DNA of 64,000 nt from Hydractinia symbiolongicarpus (taxonomy: Eukaryota; Cnidaria; Hydrozoa; Anthoathecata; Hydractiniidae): assembly GCF_029227915.1 (NCBI RefSeq), contig NC_079882.1, forward strand, positions 3,286,001-3,350,000, read 5' to 3'. Of this stretch, positions 54,501 through 64,000 are shown in pieces. Position 1 is the stretch's first letter; each line of letters begins with the position of its first letter. The position numbers and the translations under genes were made by a program. The notes beneath the pieces were generated by a model that saw only the letters and a program-made list of their open reading frames with translations, searched no databases and was not told where the DNA came from.

Positions 54501-57500
54501 AAAAGGTACAATCTAATCTCACATAAAATGCTTTGGCTAGTTAGAGAGAATTTATTTGTTTGTTTGTTTGTCTTGAATTAATTTTTTGTTTTTAGGCCCT
54601 AAACAGAAATGGACTCCACTTCCAATTGACCCTGCTACTCAAGGTTCTGAGGAAAAGTCTCCAGACTCAATTCGTGGTGGGAGAGGAATGTATCGAGGTA
54701 GGGGAAGGGGTAGAGGTAGAGGTAGAGGTCGTGGACGAGGTGGAAGAGGTATATTTAGTTTTTTATAATCATAACAATCATCATTTCATTTACACAAGAA
54801 ATGTGAAGCACATCACACTACCTATTTTTATTGCAGGTTCATATCATGCAGGAGGAGCTTATGAGGAGAATAATGGATTCTATGTTACTCCTGATGGCTT
54901 ATTTGTCCCACAACAGTTTATGTACTATAATGGCTCTTCTGAACAACAATTCCCTGCCACGGCACCTGTGGTTGATAACAGTGCTGTCAAGGATATGATA
55001 CGCAAACAGATGTATGTAACTTTTTGTTAAAATTGTTAAGCTATTAGGCTATGTTTTCTAACAATCTTTAATTTTTTTTAGTGAATACTACTTTTCTGAA
55101 GAAAATCTTATTGGAGACTTTTTCCTTCGTCAACAGGTAGTTATGTTTTTTTATGCAAATGTAAAAGGAATAGTGTATTCAACCAAGCTTATCTAAATAA
55201 TATTTTTTTAGATGCGTCCTGATGGTTCAATACCAATTGAATTGCTTGCTTCATTCAATCGTGTTCAAAAGTTGACCAATGACCATAATGTTATTTTGGA
55301 AGTTAGTTTTTTATAAGTACGTGGTTGTTGCTATAATAGTGCCACTCCATGCTATATTTTTGTTTTGCGTTGTTTTTTAGGCTTTGCAAGATAGCACTGA
55401 TATCCTTTGTGATGGATTCTCTGTTAAAGCAAAACAAAATGCAGATCAATGGCCTATTGTTATCAGTAAGCCAATCACAGGTAAATAGTTTAAGTTTTCC
55501 TTTTTTAAAGAATTGTATAGATCTTCATTATTACTAGAAAATTTAGGAGGAGAATTTTTTAGCTTCCTCTTCCCTTTAGTTTAAACACCCAATTTTTGAG
55601 CTTATTTTAAAAAGGCCTCTACTATGCACCTCCCATTATAGGTATTAGGAACCTTGCCTTTTTTAACTACACAAAAGCACAGTGTCATCATAACCTTCAC
55701 ATGTAAATAAGATTTGTTTGTCATTTAATGTTTTCCTTTTTTTAGTTGAAAATTCTGCATATAAAGCTGCACTATTGCATCCTGCTGGTGAGTATATGTT
55801 AGTGTTTGTGGTGCATTCCATTTGTTGTGATTTATATAATATCCCTCTTTACCTTAAGCTGAAGCCGATGAGCCACAAACAGATCAAAAAAATATACAGG
55901 AAGAAAAAGTAAGCACTCATGAGGAGGTGGTGCCTGAAACTAAAGAGAATTCAAAGAAAGGTACTTTTGTTGTTATTTCAAATGTCTGTTTTTTATCTAG
56001 TGAAAGAAAGCAGACACAACTCTTGCTATTAAGATTATCTTTATTGTTTCTTCATTTTTGTTCATTTATTAATTTCATTTTTTAGATGAGGAGAAAAACG
56101 ATGAAGAGGTTATTCCTAATTTTATGCGTAAGAAAAAATCTCCAAACGATGAGTGGGTTGAAGTTAAAAGACGAAGTAGGTCCAATTCAATGACGAAAAA
56201 AGAAAAGGTAAGTCAGATGCTTACGTCATGTCATACATTTTCTGTAAAACTGCTTTGAAATGGATATTCATATGGTTTTGCTCGAAAGCATGACATTTTT
56301 GAAGTGAATGCTACCATCCGTACTGGCATAAGATATCTTCTTATGTATCATTTCATTGGTAGCAAGAGAAGTTTGAGATATCCTTTTTTAATATGTTTTT
56401 CTGATATGTTTTATATCAAATTATGAACAATATTGAGGGATAACTTTCACATTTCTTTATATTTATTTTGATCTGGTAATTATGTTGCTTGGCACGAGGA
56501 AACGAAATGTTTGTTTCTGTGTTTGTCTTCTAACAGAAATATGTTTATCATTATATCTGTTGTTTTCCTTATCTCCAGCCTGCCGGATCCCTGTTTAAGT
56601 AAACAAAATTACAGTGTTTGCTACTTGTGCTATTATCCATACTGGTGTAACATTTTTTCGTATTTTTACTATCATTTCGTTGGTAGCTAAATGAATTTGA
56701 TATTCTATTAATGTGTATCTTTAGCAATATGTTTTACGTTCACTGTTGTAAGATTACTAAATAATAACTTGATCAGATATTTGCAGTTTGTATCAAAGTC
56801 CATAATTCCTTGTACAAAGATTTTGATTATTTTATTAAAAATTTTTTCATGTAGAAAAATATTGATGAGGATTTTGATGGGAGAGAGGAATTGGATTTTC
56901 AATTTGATGAAGAACTTAATGCACCCAGCGATAAAAAGCAGCAATCTTACAGTGATGATTTGTATGTACAATTTTGTAGAGTGCAGCCTTACAACAACTA
57001 GACTAAATAAGCGTAATAACAAAATGTAATACTTATGTGCTTTCGTGGTTGATGCCATATTTTTCTAAATGCAGGTTTTCTTGTTTTTTGTGGAATATTG
57101 CGTGAGTGTGTGCACTAAATACACAATTTATACTGTACACAGACCATGCTTGTTAGATCTGCCATTGTTACCACTGTATTTTTCATATGCAACCCAAGGG
57201 AAGGTACATATAAGAAACTGTATAAAACATTTTCTTTTTATCTTTAGGAGTGACGATTCTGGTGATGAAATCGATGATTTAGACATCAGCAAGATTGTTA
57301 TTGTAACTCAAACACCTCCTCCACCAAAAAAACATGATCGTACAGGAAATTTTACTAATCGAACAAAAATGACACAGGAACTGGCACATATGATAAGTGA
57401 TGGATTGTACTATTACGAACAAGATCTATTAGAAGAGGATGACGATAACAGCTATATTAATAGAAAGGTTTGTAAATATTTTTTCTCAGAGCCTGATTAT

Positions 57501-60500
57501 AAGAGGCGAGTTGGCTCAGTGCTGGCCTGGTTAGCCGGACAACCCGTTTGAAAAAATTGCATATTATATGGGAAAAGTTAACCCCGGACAAGACCTACCC
57601 TGCTGCCGGGTTAAAAAAAATTTTAAAAATGGCGGATGCAATATGTAAACAAACAAGCGTAATTAAATCAAAATTATCATTTAGGGTTTTTATAAGCTGC
57701 TCCACATGTCCTAAGTCTAATTAAACTTCTAGTCTGCTGCTTTGCTCGCCATTATTGTTCTTATTCTGTTTTGGATCGCAACGCGCATGCTTTTTTTTTC
57801 AACTCGGCTACTGGCCCAGCAAAGTGATAATATATGAACCAAGTCAAACCACCTAACTAACCATCCTGGGTTAAAAAAATGAGCTAGCCCACCTAGGTGG
57901 GTCAACTCACCTCATATAATGTCAAATATTTTTAAGTAGTAATCTGCCATCATGCCGAGCTGTTTGGTTAACTAGCAAATATTTAAATTACTTAAAATCA
58001 AATGCATTTTGAATTTATTTCAAATTTACCGAAATGGTAAAAATACATAGGACAAATTGAACCTAATCAGGTATTGATAAGGATTGTCATTTAACAAGGT
58101 GACATTTTAATACCATGCAACCAGTTTTTGTTGTGAATGCTATCATCCGTACTGGCATAAGATATCTTCTTATGTATCATTTCATTGGTAGCAACAGTAA
58201 TTTGAGATATCCTTTCATATGTTTTTCTGATATGTTTTATATCAAATTATGAAAAATATTGAGGGATAACTTTCACAATTCTTCGTATTATTTTTTTTAT
58301 ATTGTCTGCACCAAAAGAAAAGCGTTTGTGGATGTGTTTGAATTGTGGCAATGTCTAAATTTGCAACGCTACACTAATAATATTGACTGTTGTAAGATGT
58401 TTGCAGTTAATTAGTAGGTTTCTTAAAAGAAATACCTTAGGTTAGGCTTTGAATGTTTGCTTTGCTTTTAAAAGTGCAATAAAATTTATTAAGACAGGAA
58501 TTAAGTTTAATTATATTTAAAATTGTATTTACTTTATTTATATATATTTTGCAAATACAATGCATTTCGACACATTTTTACGAATCATAATTTTAGGTTG
58601 AATTATCAAGTTCACTGGGTAAAGTTGGTATGATTAGTAAGAAAGATTTTTATGATCTGAAAAGAACTGTGTATGATTCTGATCCAGAACAGGACGTAAG
58701 CTCCCAACTTCAACCTCCCCGTATGACAAAAGCCAAGTCTTTAACGTTTTCATCATCGTTAACTGGCGGGGATGAAGTTGCTGCTGGTGGTGACAAAAAG
58801 AAAGAAGTGTCTGCTTCTATCTTGACATCTACATCTTTGCATGTTAATGCACCTGAATTTAGACCAAGACCAAGGTCTTCAACGTCACCCATGTCGTCTT
58901 CCCTACCTTCGAATGTTCCCCAACACATCAACCCCTACCACAATAAATCATATAGACGAGGGAGAGATGGTCGAGGTGCTAAATCACGAGGCTCATCAAG
59001 ACAAGTACCAAGATTTTTCCCTGCTATTGTCAAGGATGACTTACATAATAAGGTATGTAAAATTGGGTTCTTTATTTTTACTTAGTTCTATATTTTTTGG
59101 TTTAGTTAATAATTAAATTTTATCCTAATAATTTTGTTTTAAATTTATTTAGCCACCTCGTCCTCACAAGTCGAAATATGGTAATAACCCCACTGTGGAA
59201 CAGCATGTTGGCTGGTTGTTTAGTCCGAAAGCGAAAAAAACAAGAAGTCGACAGTAAGTTACACATACAATTTCTATATTATAGGTTGAATAATTTTATT
59301 TGAAGTATAATGTAAACATTTTTATTGGGTATCTTGATAATGATATAAGAAAATATAAAACGTAGTATTTTTATATTTTGATGACTGAAATATTATGTGC
59401 ATGAGATACATGGTGAAAGAAAACTAAGATTATTGTACGTCTGGATTATTTAAACAAAAAAGTTATAGAACACCATCCTACGATAAAGTTATTCATACTT
59501 AAAATGTCATAATTTATTCTGTCTTCACATTTTCTATTGTTTTTTAGTAATAGCGGTAGCAGTGATACACAAGCACATGTATCTTCCAGCTATCTTTCCA
59601 GTAGTGTTGGTAGCAACGCTAGTAGTTATGGTTCCCAGTCTTCTTCAATCCCACACTTTGAACATCCTTCACACTCTCTACTCAAAGAAAACAACTTTGT
59701 GCAACACGTTTATTATAAATACCACGCAAAATGTTTAAAAGGTTCAGCTTGTTTGTTTGTTTATTTGTTTATTTACTCTGTATATTTGAATTTATTTTGC
59801 GCTAAATCTTTTATTTTATTTTTCACAGAGCGCAAAAAACTTGGTGTTGGACTATCGCAAGAAATGAATACATTGTTTCGCTTCTGGTCCTTCTTTCTTC
59901 GCTCACATTTTAACAGGTAAGATTTAGCATGCCTCCTTTAACAAATCACGAGGCTCGTTAAAAAATATTAATCAGCGATTGATGAAAAAACTCGTGGAAC
60001 GTGTTCTTTATAGCTCTTGTGTAAACACATCTTAGGTAAAAAAATTACTGCAAATACGTTCTGATTGGTACGTTCCGTATGTTTGTCATGCCAACTCCTT
60101 ACCCTCAGCCAGTCGTGCAACATGGTTATTGGTTGAACATTAATGTTGGCTACAGTAACTTGACTTTTCAACAATCAAAACTTGATTTTCGTTATATTTT
60201 TGATATTTGAAAGTTAAGACACAGTATTTTCAGGGAAACGTTTTTGTGGAATAATTGGGTGAAGTAAAACCAGGGTTTTTGTTGTTTTATATGAGTACTT
60301 CCACACAGAATTCAAAACTTTGTTTATGCGGTTATGAAAACTTTCGTGTCTTTGTCAACTCCTTACCCTTGACCAGTTTAGCAACTTATAATTGGTTGAT
60401 CATTAATGTTGACTACAGCAACTTAACTTTAAAAATTCAGAACGCGATTTCTTTCGTTTTCGATAGTTTAAAGTTAGATAGGTGTTAGCACAGACAATGC

Positions 60501-61930
60501 AGTTTTATTCTTGTTGTTGTAATGCTTTGAGATACTTCAAAACTGCTTTTTCTCTCAATCTCCAGGAAAATGTATACAGAATTTAAAGAATCTGCAGTGG
60601 AGGATGCACAAGCAGGATACAGGTATAAAATGGCAACTTTTTTGGTTGATTACGTTTAATTTACAAAGCCATGCTTATGACAAAAAGAGCTAGTGAACAA
60701 ACCGATATGACACGCAAATCGAAAAATATGTCTGCACAAATGTCTAGGAATTTATGATATTTTGTTTTTGGTATTTTTGACAGGCAGGGAGGGGTTAATC
60801 TAAAAGTTGTATTGAAGTTAAATTGCACTTATCGATTTGTGAGTTAGCCCTTAAAAAGTTAAAAAAACAAACAAAAAAACTTTAATTTACTAGATCAAAG
60901 ACAACATTTCTTTTCAGATACGGCGTGGAGTGTCTATTCCGGTACTACAGCTACGGTCTGGAAGAGAGATTTCGGCCAGATTTATACAAGGATTTTCAAG
61001 AAGAAGCTATGAGAGATTTCAACTCAGGTTGGTGGTGTTTACAAGTTTCTACTTATAATCACAAACATGTCTTTATTATTTTAACTAATTTTTACTTTAG
61101 GCAATCTTTACGGACTTGAAAAATTTTGGGCGTTCCTTAAATATTACAAAGGAAAGGCTAAATTTGAAATTAACCCAGAACTTAAACAAGTGCTTGGAAA
61201 CTTTAAAGTCATCGACGATTTTAGACGGGAGGTATGTCCTCACTAATTTTATTTAAGTTTGTGCTGATATACAGTTTAGGTTCACCTCCTGATTTTGTTA
61301 ACCTTCTTCGTTTAGGCTTCTCGGCTGGTAGAAGCCAAAAAGCAGACGGATGGAAACAAATCAAAAGCGGAAAGTAAAGGAGGAGAAAGGTCTACAGGGG
61401 AAACTTCAGCATCAGAAAAAACACATGCCACTAGAAAAGGTAAAGACAACAAGAGACAGCATGAAGCGAAAGACAGTTCTGCGAAAAGACATAGTTACGA
61501 AGGAAAACATGGCGAAGAAAAAAAGCAGGACAAAAGCAAGGCCGAACGGAAACCTAAGGATGAGAAATCCTCGAAAACAGTGAAAGATGAAAAGCATGCT
61601 AGACAGCAGGAGAAAAAAGAGGACAAAATGAAACAGGATGCGAAACATGTTAAGCAAGACAAAAAAGATGAAAAATCGATCAAGCAAGGCAAGCGGGAGG
61701 AAAAACCTGCTAAACAAGAAAAAAAAGATGAAAAACAGGCTAGCCACGATAAAAAAGATGAAAAACCGGCTAAACAAGACAAGAAAGATCATAAGTCACC
61801 TAAGCAAGACAAGAATGAGAAATTCTTAAAACAAGAAAAACTTGATACAGCAACAAAAGAAAAGAGTGACTCTAGAACTATAAAGAATACAACTGAGCAG
61901 GCAACTAAACAACCAACAGGCGAGAAATAG
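51513..61930 (+). CDS. LARP1: LARP1, La-related protein 1 (TOP mRNA regulator), 22 exons
   Basis: Exons: 51513-51696, 54143-54201, 54280-54339, 54424-54505, 54596-54748, 54837-55011, 55082-55136, 55212-55301, 55381-55480, 55746-55787, 55859-55960, 56086-56207, 56855-56961, 57248-57467, 58597-59052, 59153-59253, 59548-59741, 59829-59916, 60566-60622, 60918-61027, 61101-61231, 61316-61930. All phases agree; 1100 residues. An in-frame TAA precedes the ATG. N-terminal NWPTL motif (~92), RG-rich run (~160-179), La motif (~232-318: [29 protein letters not shown]), acidic [11 protein letters not shown], then [18 protein letters not shown]15 region ~745-895 ([41 protein letters not shown]), which in human LARP1 binds the m7G cap and 5'TOP sequence. 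A Lys-rich repeated tail of about 200 residues follows. In animals LARP1 acts in the cytoplasm downstream of mTORC1 on ribosomal protein mRNAs. The exon 1-2 join is the least certain. Confidence 0.95.
53340..53580. repeat. Degenerate tandem repeats of TATACGAATTATATTCT type
   Basis: Motifs ATACGAATT and GAATTATATTCTCTT recur at irregular spacing of about 30-40 bases in LARP1 intron 1. Very AT-rich. Confidence 0.65.
53697..53753 (-). mobile_element. Helitron-like 5' end fragment
   Basis: The minus strand begins TCTCTATAATAAT after A, then CGTCTGTCTGTCTGTGACTG, like the 5' ends of the other copies. The hairpin end was not found. LARP1 intron 1. Confidence 0.45.
56308..56454 (+). ncRNA. Candidate H/ACA snoRNA in LARP1 intron 12 (copy A)
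   Basis: The 5' hairpin has lower stem TGCTACCA/TGGTAGCA (8 bp) and upper stem CATAAG/CTTATG (6 bp) with pocket arms between. H box AGAGAA (56365-56370) directly follows. The 3' hairpin is weaker: apical TGATA/TATCA, stem AATAT/ATATT, and ACA at 56449-56451, 14 nt after ATATT. Simple upper stem to H box is 19 nt, slightly long; a one-sided bulge restores 14 nt. Sense to LARP1. Repeated closely at 58138-58280. Confidence 0.55.
56626..56745 (+). ncRNA. Degenerate third relative of the LARP1 intronic H/ACA-like element (copy B)
   Basis: Keeps the lower stem with wobble pairs (GCTATTA/TGGTAGC), the pocket arms (TCCATACTGG and TATCATTTCGT) and an H-box-like AAATGA, but the upper stem is different (GTAA/TTAC) and the ACA end is not clear. 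Probably a decayed copy or a diverged paralogue in the same intron as copy A. Confidence 0.35.
58138..58280 (+). ncRNA. Candidate H/ACA snoRNA in LARP1 intron 14 (copy C)
   Basis: Near-identical 5' hairpin to copy A with one change in the lower stem (TGCTATCA/TGGTAGCA, C to U giving a G-U pair). The H box is ACAGTA rather than AGAGAA but still fits ANANNA. The ACA box at 58275-58277 is retained at the same place. Sense to LARP1. Confidence 0.55.
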
Positions 61931-64000
61931 GATGCAGCCTGTCGTTTTGGGCTGATTAGGGCATGTTATAAATGAATATTGTCGAAGTAACACGTCGAAC
62001 AAAAAAGAAACTATGTTCTGAATGAATAAGTTGATGATTATTGTAGTTGGATTTTGTAGTTGTTGACATTTCGAACGTGGAATTAAGACTTTTTTTTTAA
62101 TATTTCCAAATTTGAATGATTTGTTATTTTTAAATGCATGTGTTGAATACAAAGGAGACAGCAGGAATATTTTATCAGTTATTTTAGAACTCGTCCTGTA
62201 GTTTATATTTTTGACTTTGTGTGTATGAGATACAAATTGGCGTCCCGTTACGGTTTTATTGTGTACTATATATATTTCATGTGTAAAAGACGATAAAAAC
62301 AGGACTCTTGTTATTTTATTTTTAAAAAAAGTAGACTGTATTTAGAAATAAAATTTTAGGTTGGTTTTTTATCTGATAGGGTCTAATGATCATGGTTGCA
62401 TTCACTACTAACTTCCATCTTCAGTTTTTTTCATCGATGAATAAAAGAAAGTATTTGATCCGTGCATATCCCCGTACCTCCGAAAATTCTTCATTTCTAT
62501 TTTGGTTCGATGCAACAGAATAACCTACAAATTTTGAGTTGAATACTTTCAAGAACTTCTCAACCCTTTAGTAGTGACTGTGCGCAATAATGTTTTAGGA
62601 ATGTTTATGCTTGATGCAAGTTCTACACCAACTCCCTTCCCTTGTTGCTGTAACAAAGTAAAGACCTGGGCTCGGGGTTGGTGTTATTTATAATCGTATA
62701 TATTTAGGTTGTGATTTCTGAATTTTGTCTTTAAAAAATTGAATTTGTTTTACTCAGTAAGAATTAAATGTTTGCAAGAAAGTTTTACGCAATAAAAATT
62801 GTGTTTCAGAAGACTCGAAATTACTACCGAAGCAGTTCTTATGTAATTATCTTTATAATACACGGTGCATGTTTTTATACAGAAAACGACCAAAAAAAGA
62901 AACATAATTATATAAAAACCTCGAATTTTGCGTTTTGTTTACCAACTGTTATGAAGAGCGCAGTCTACACAGTAATGTTCATACATCAAGTTGCTGATAG
63001 AGTAATCCTTATCAAAGGATTAGTTAAAGTTCAAAGAAAATTATAAGGCTTACATTGTATTTGATAAAGTACACTGATTACTTCAGCAGTAATTCCCGCT
63101 GAATGTTCTCGATCTCCCAGCCTCTTTCGCGCTATCTGAAGAAAAAATGACACCGCCGTGGAGTTTTTTGCCCGGGATTTAAGTACGAGGGTTAATGTCA
63201 CTTCAAAAAAAACTTCCCGAATTTGAATATCTTCAAGAGTGAATCTTCAGAAGAAACGTTTGTGAAGAATATGAATTTTTTGTCTGGTGTAGAGTAAAAG
63301 TTTTGTGGGGTTTGCCTTGTGAATATTGCCAAAAATTAATCCAAGATCATGGACAGCCTGCCTAACACTTTGATAATAATGTTGCATTATTTTAGATGAA
63401 GTTTGTTTTAGATCAAATTTTTCATCCGTCACTATTTAGACAATCATCATTATCGGCGAACTTAACTAATGCATCTTGTATCCCATTTAGCAAAACGTTT
63501 ATTCCAAATACTGTAAATGCTCTAATAAAGCATGTGCGTTATTTAATTTTCGAAACTTTGCGTTAAATTGAGTTAAAATTATTTAAAAATTTGTAATTTA
63601 AAGGGCTCGATAAAATTGCTTAAATGAGGAAATTTTGAATTATTGAAACTTTATTGGGTGAATGGGAATATCGATTTTATACAATATTTGAAATACCGTC
63701 GAAAGTTTTATTAAACACAAATAATAAATGTTGCATAAAAGGTTGGGGGCGTTTGCAGCATCAAAACACACGTTGAGACTGGTTGTTCCTTCATTTTTTA
63801 CGACTCCCTACCTCTTGTAAACCATCGCAACAAATCTAGAACCACCAGCTACCGCTAATTATTTTATTAACAGTACGTCACAAAAATGATCACCCACGCC
63901 TCAAGCAATCATATAATTATTGAATGGCTTGAATTAAATAAAATTTTAAACATTAAATTTAACTAAGGATGCATACTTTGGAAATCAAAATTTTAAAATC
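61931..64000. other. LARP1 3'UTR and downstream flank
   Basis: The 3'UTR probably runs to the AATAAA at 62347. Beyond it no coding frame or repeat is recognised. Confidence 0.45.
62347..62352 (+). terminator. AATAAA polyadenylation signal of LARP1
   Basis: First canonical hexamer in a suitable place, about 415 bases after the stop; TTGGTTTTTT follows about 10 bases downstream. Other hexamers further on are possible. Confidence 0.5.

Noticed and set aside
55909-55914. GTAAGC as the donor of LARP1 exon 11
   Set aside because: Using it puts exon 12 out of frame; continuing to the donor at 55961 keeps phase.
56308-56454. 28S rRNA target near a CAGUACG segment for the LARP1 intronic H/ACA pocket
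   Set aside because: The left arm pairs well but the right arm pairs only over four bases and pocket spacing is ambiguous; needs the organism's own rRNA.
61412-61792. Long phenylalanine-rich minus-strand frames opposite the LARP1 tail
   Set aside because: Shadows of the lysine-rich repeat on the opposite strand (AAA/AAG read as TTT/CTT).
1-64000. CRISPR arrays, operons, phage or other prokaryotic systems
   Set aside because: Spliced genes, snoRNAs and eukaryotic transposons throughout; no spaced direct repeats with unique spacers were seen.

Overview
This is an AT-rich, intron-rich animal nuclear genome window. There are no operons or ribosome binding sites; genes have many short exons with GT..AG junctions, and the intervening DNA is full of transposon debris. 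The retroelement and transposon types, and introns of about 0.1-3 kb, suggest a cnidarian, perhaps a hydrozoan. That assignment is inference, since no ribosomal or mitochondrial sequence is present to settle it.

Layout. 0.7-2.5 kb (+): an intronless FKRP/LicD-type phosphotransferase gene. 5-11 kb: Helitron-like, PIF/Harbinger-like and BEL/Pao relics, with a two-exon gene for a 44-residue peptide at 7.3 kb. 12.4-18.2 kb (-): a ten-exon gene for a VWA + DUF4537-type + coiled-coil protein, reconstructed here in full frame (879 aa). 18-29 kb: repeats, Helitron-like copies, and a 4 kb pogo/Tigger-like element holding a decayed reverse transcriptase gene and an 80-bp perfect palindrome. 29.6-35.6 kb (-): RPL31 in four coding exons; intron 2 is almost entirely an antisense LINE, and introns 1 and 3 each hold a related H/ACA snoRNA. 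38.9-41.2 kb: a second LINE copy, a SINE and an 835-bp TIR element. 41.4 kb (+): a single-domain rhodanese gene. 42.9-49.9 kb (+): a twelve-exon ZFAND2-type gene (two AN1 fingers, UIM, CaaX; 278 aa). 51.5-61.9 kb (+): a 22-exon LARP1 gene (1100 aa) with an unusual lysine-rich repeat tail. Three related H/ACA-like elements lie in its introns.

Functionally, RPL31 is a ribosomal protein (a 5'TOP mRNA in animals) and LARP1 is the TOP-mRNA cap-binding regulator. Both appear to host intronic H/ACA guide RNAs, so a ribosome-production theme runs through the window. The strongest little-described items are the two RPL31 snoRNAs, whose stems differ by compensating changes, the LARP1 intronic H/ACA-like family, the Helitron-like family with hairpin + CTAG ends, and the LARP1 tail. 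Exon joins were checked by reading frame and splice dinucleotides by eye; no alignment or folding program was run.
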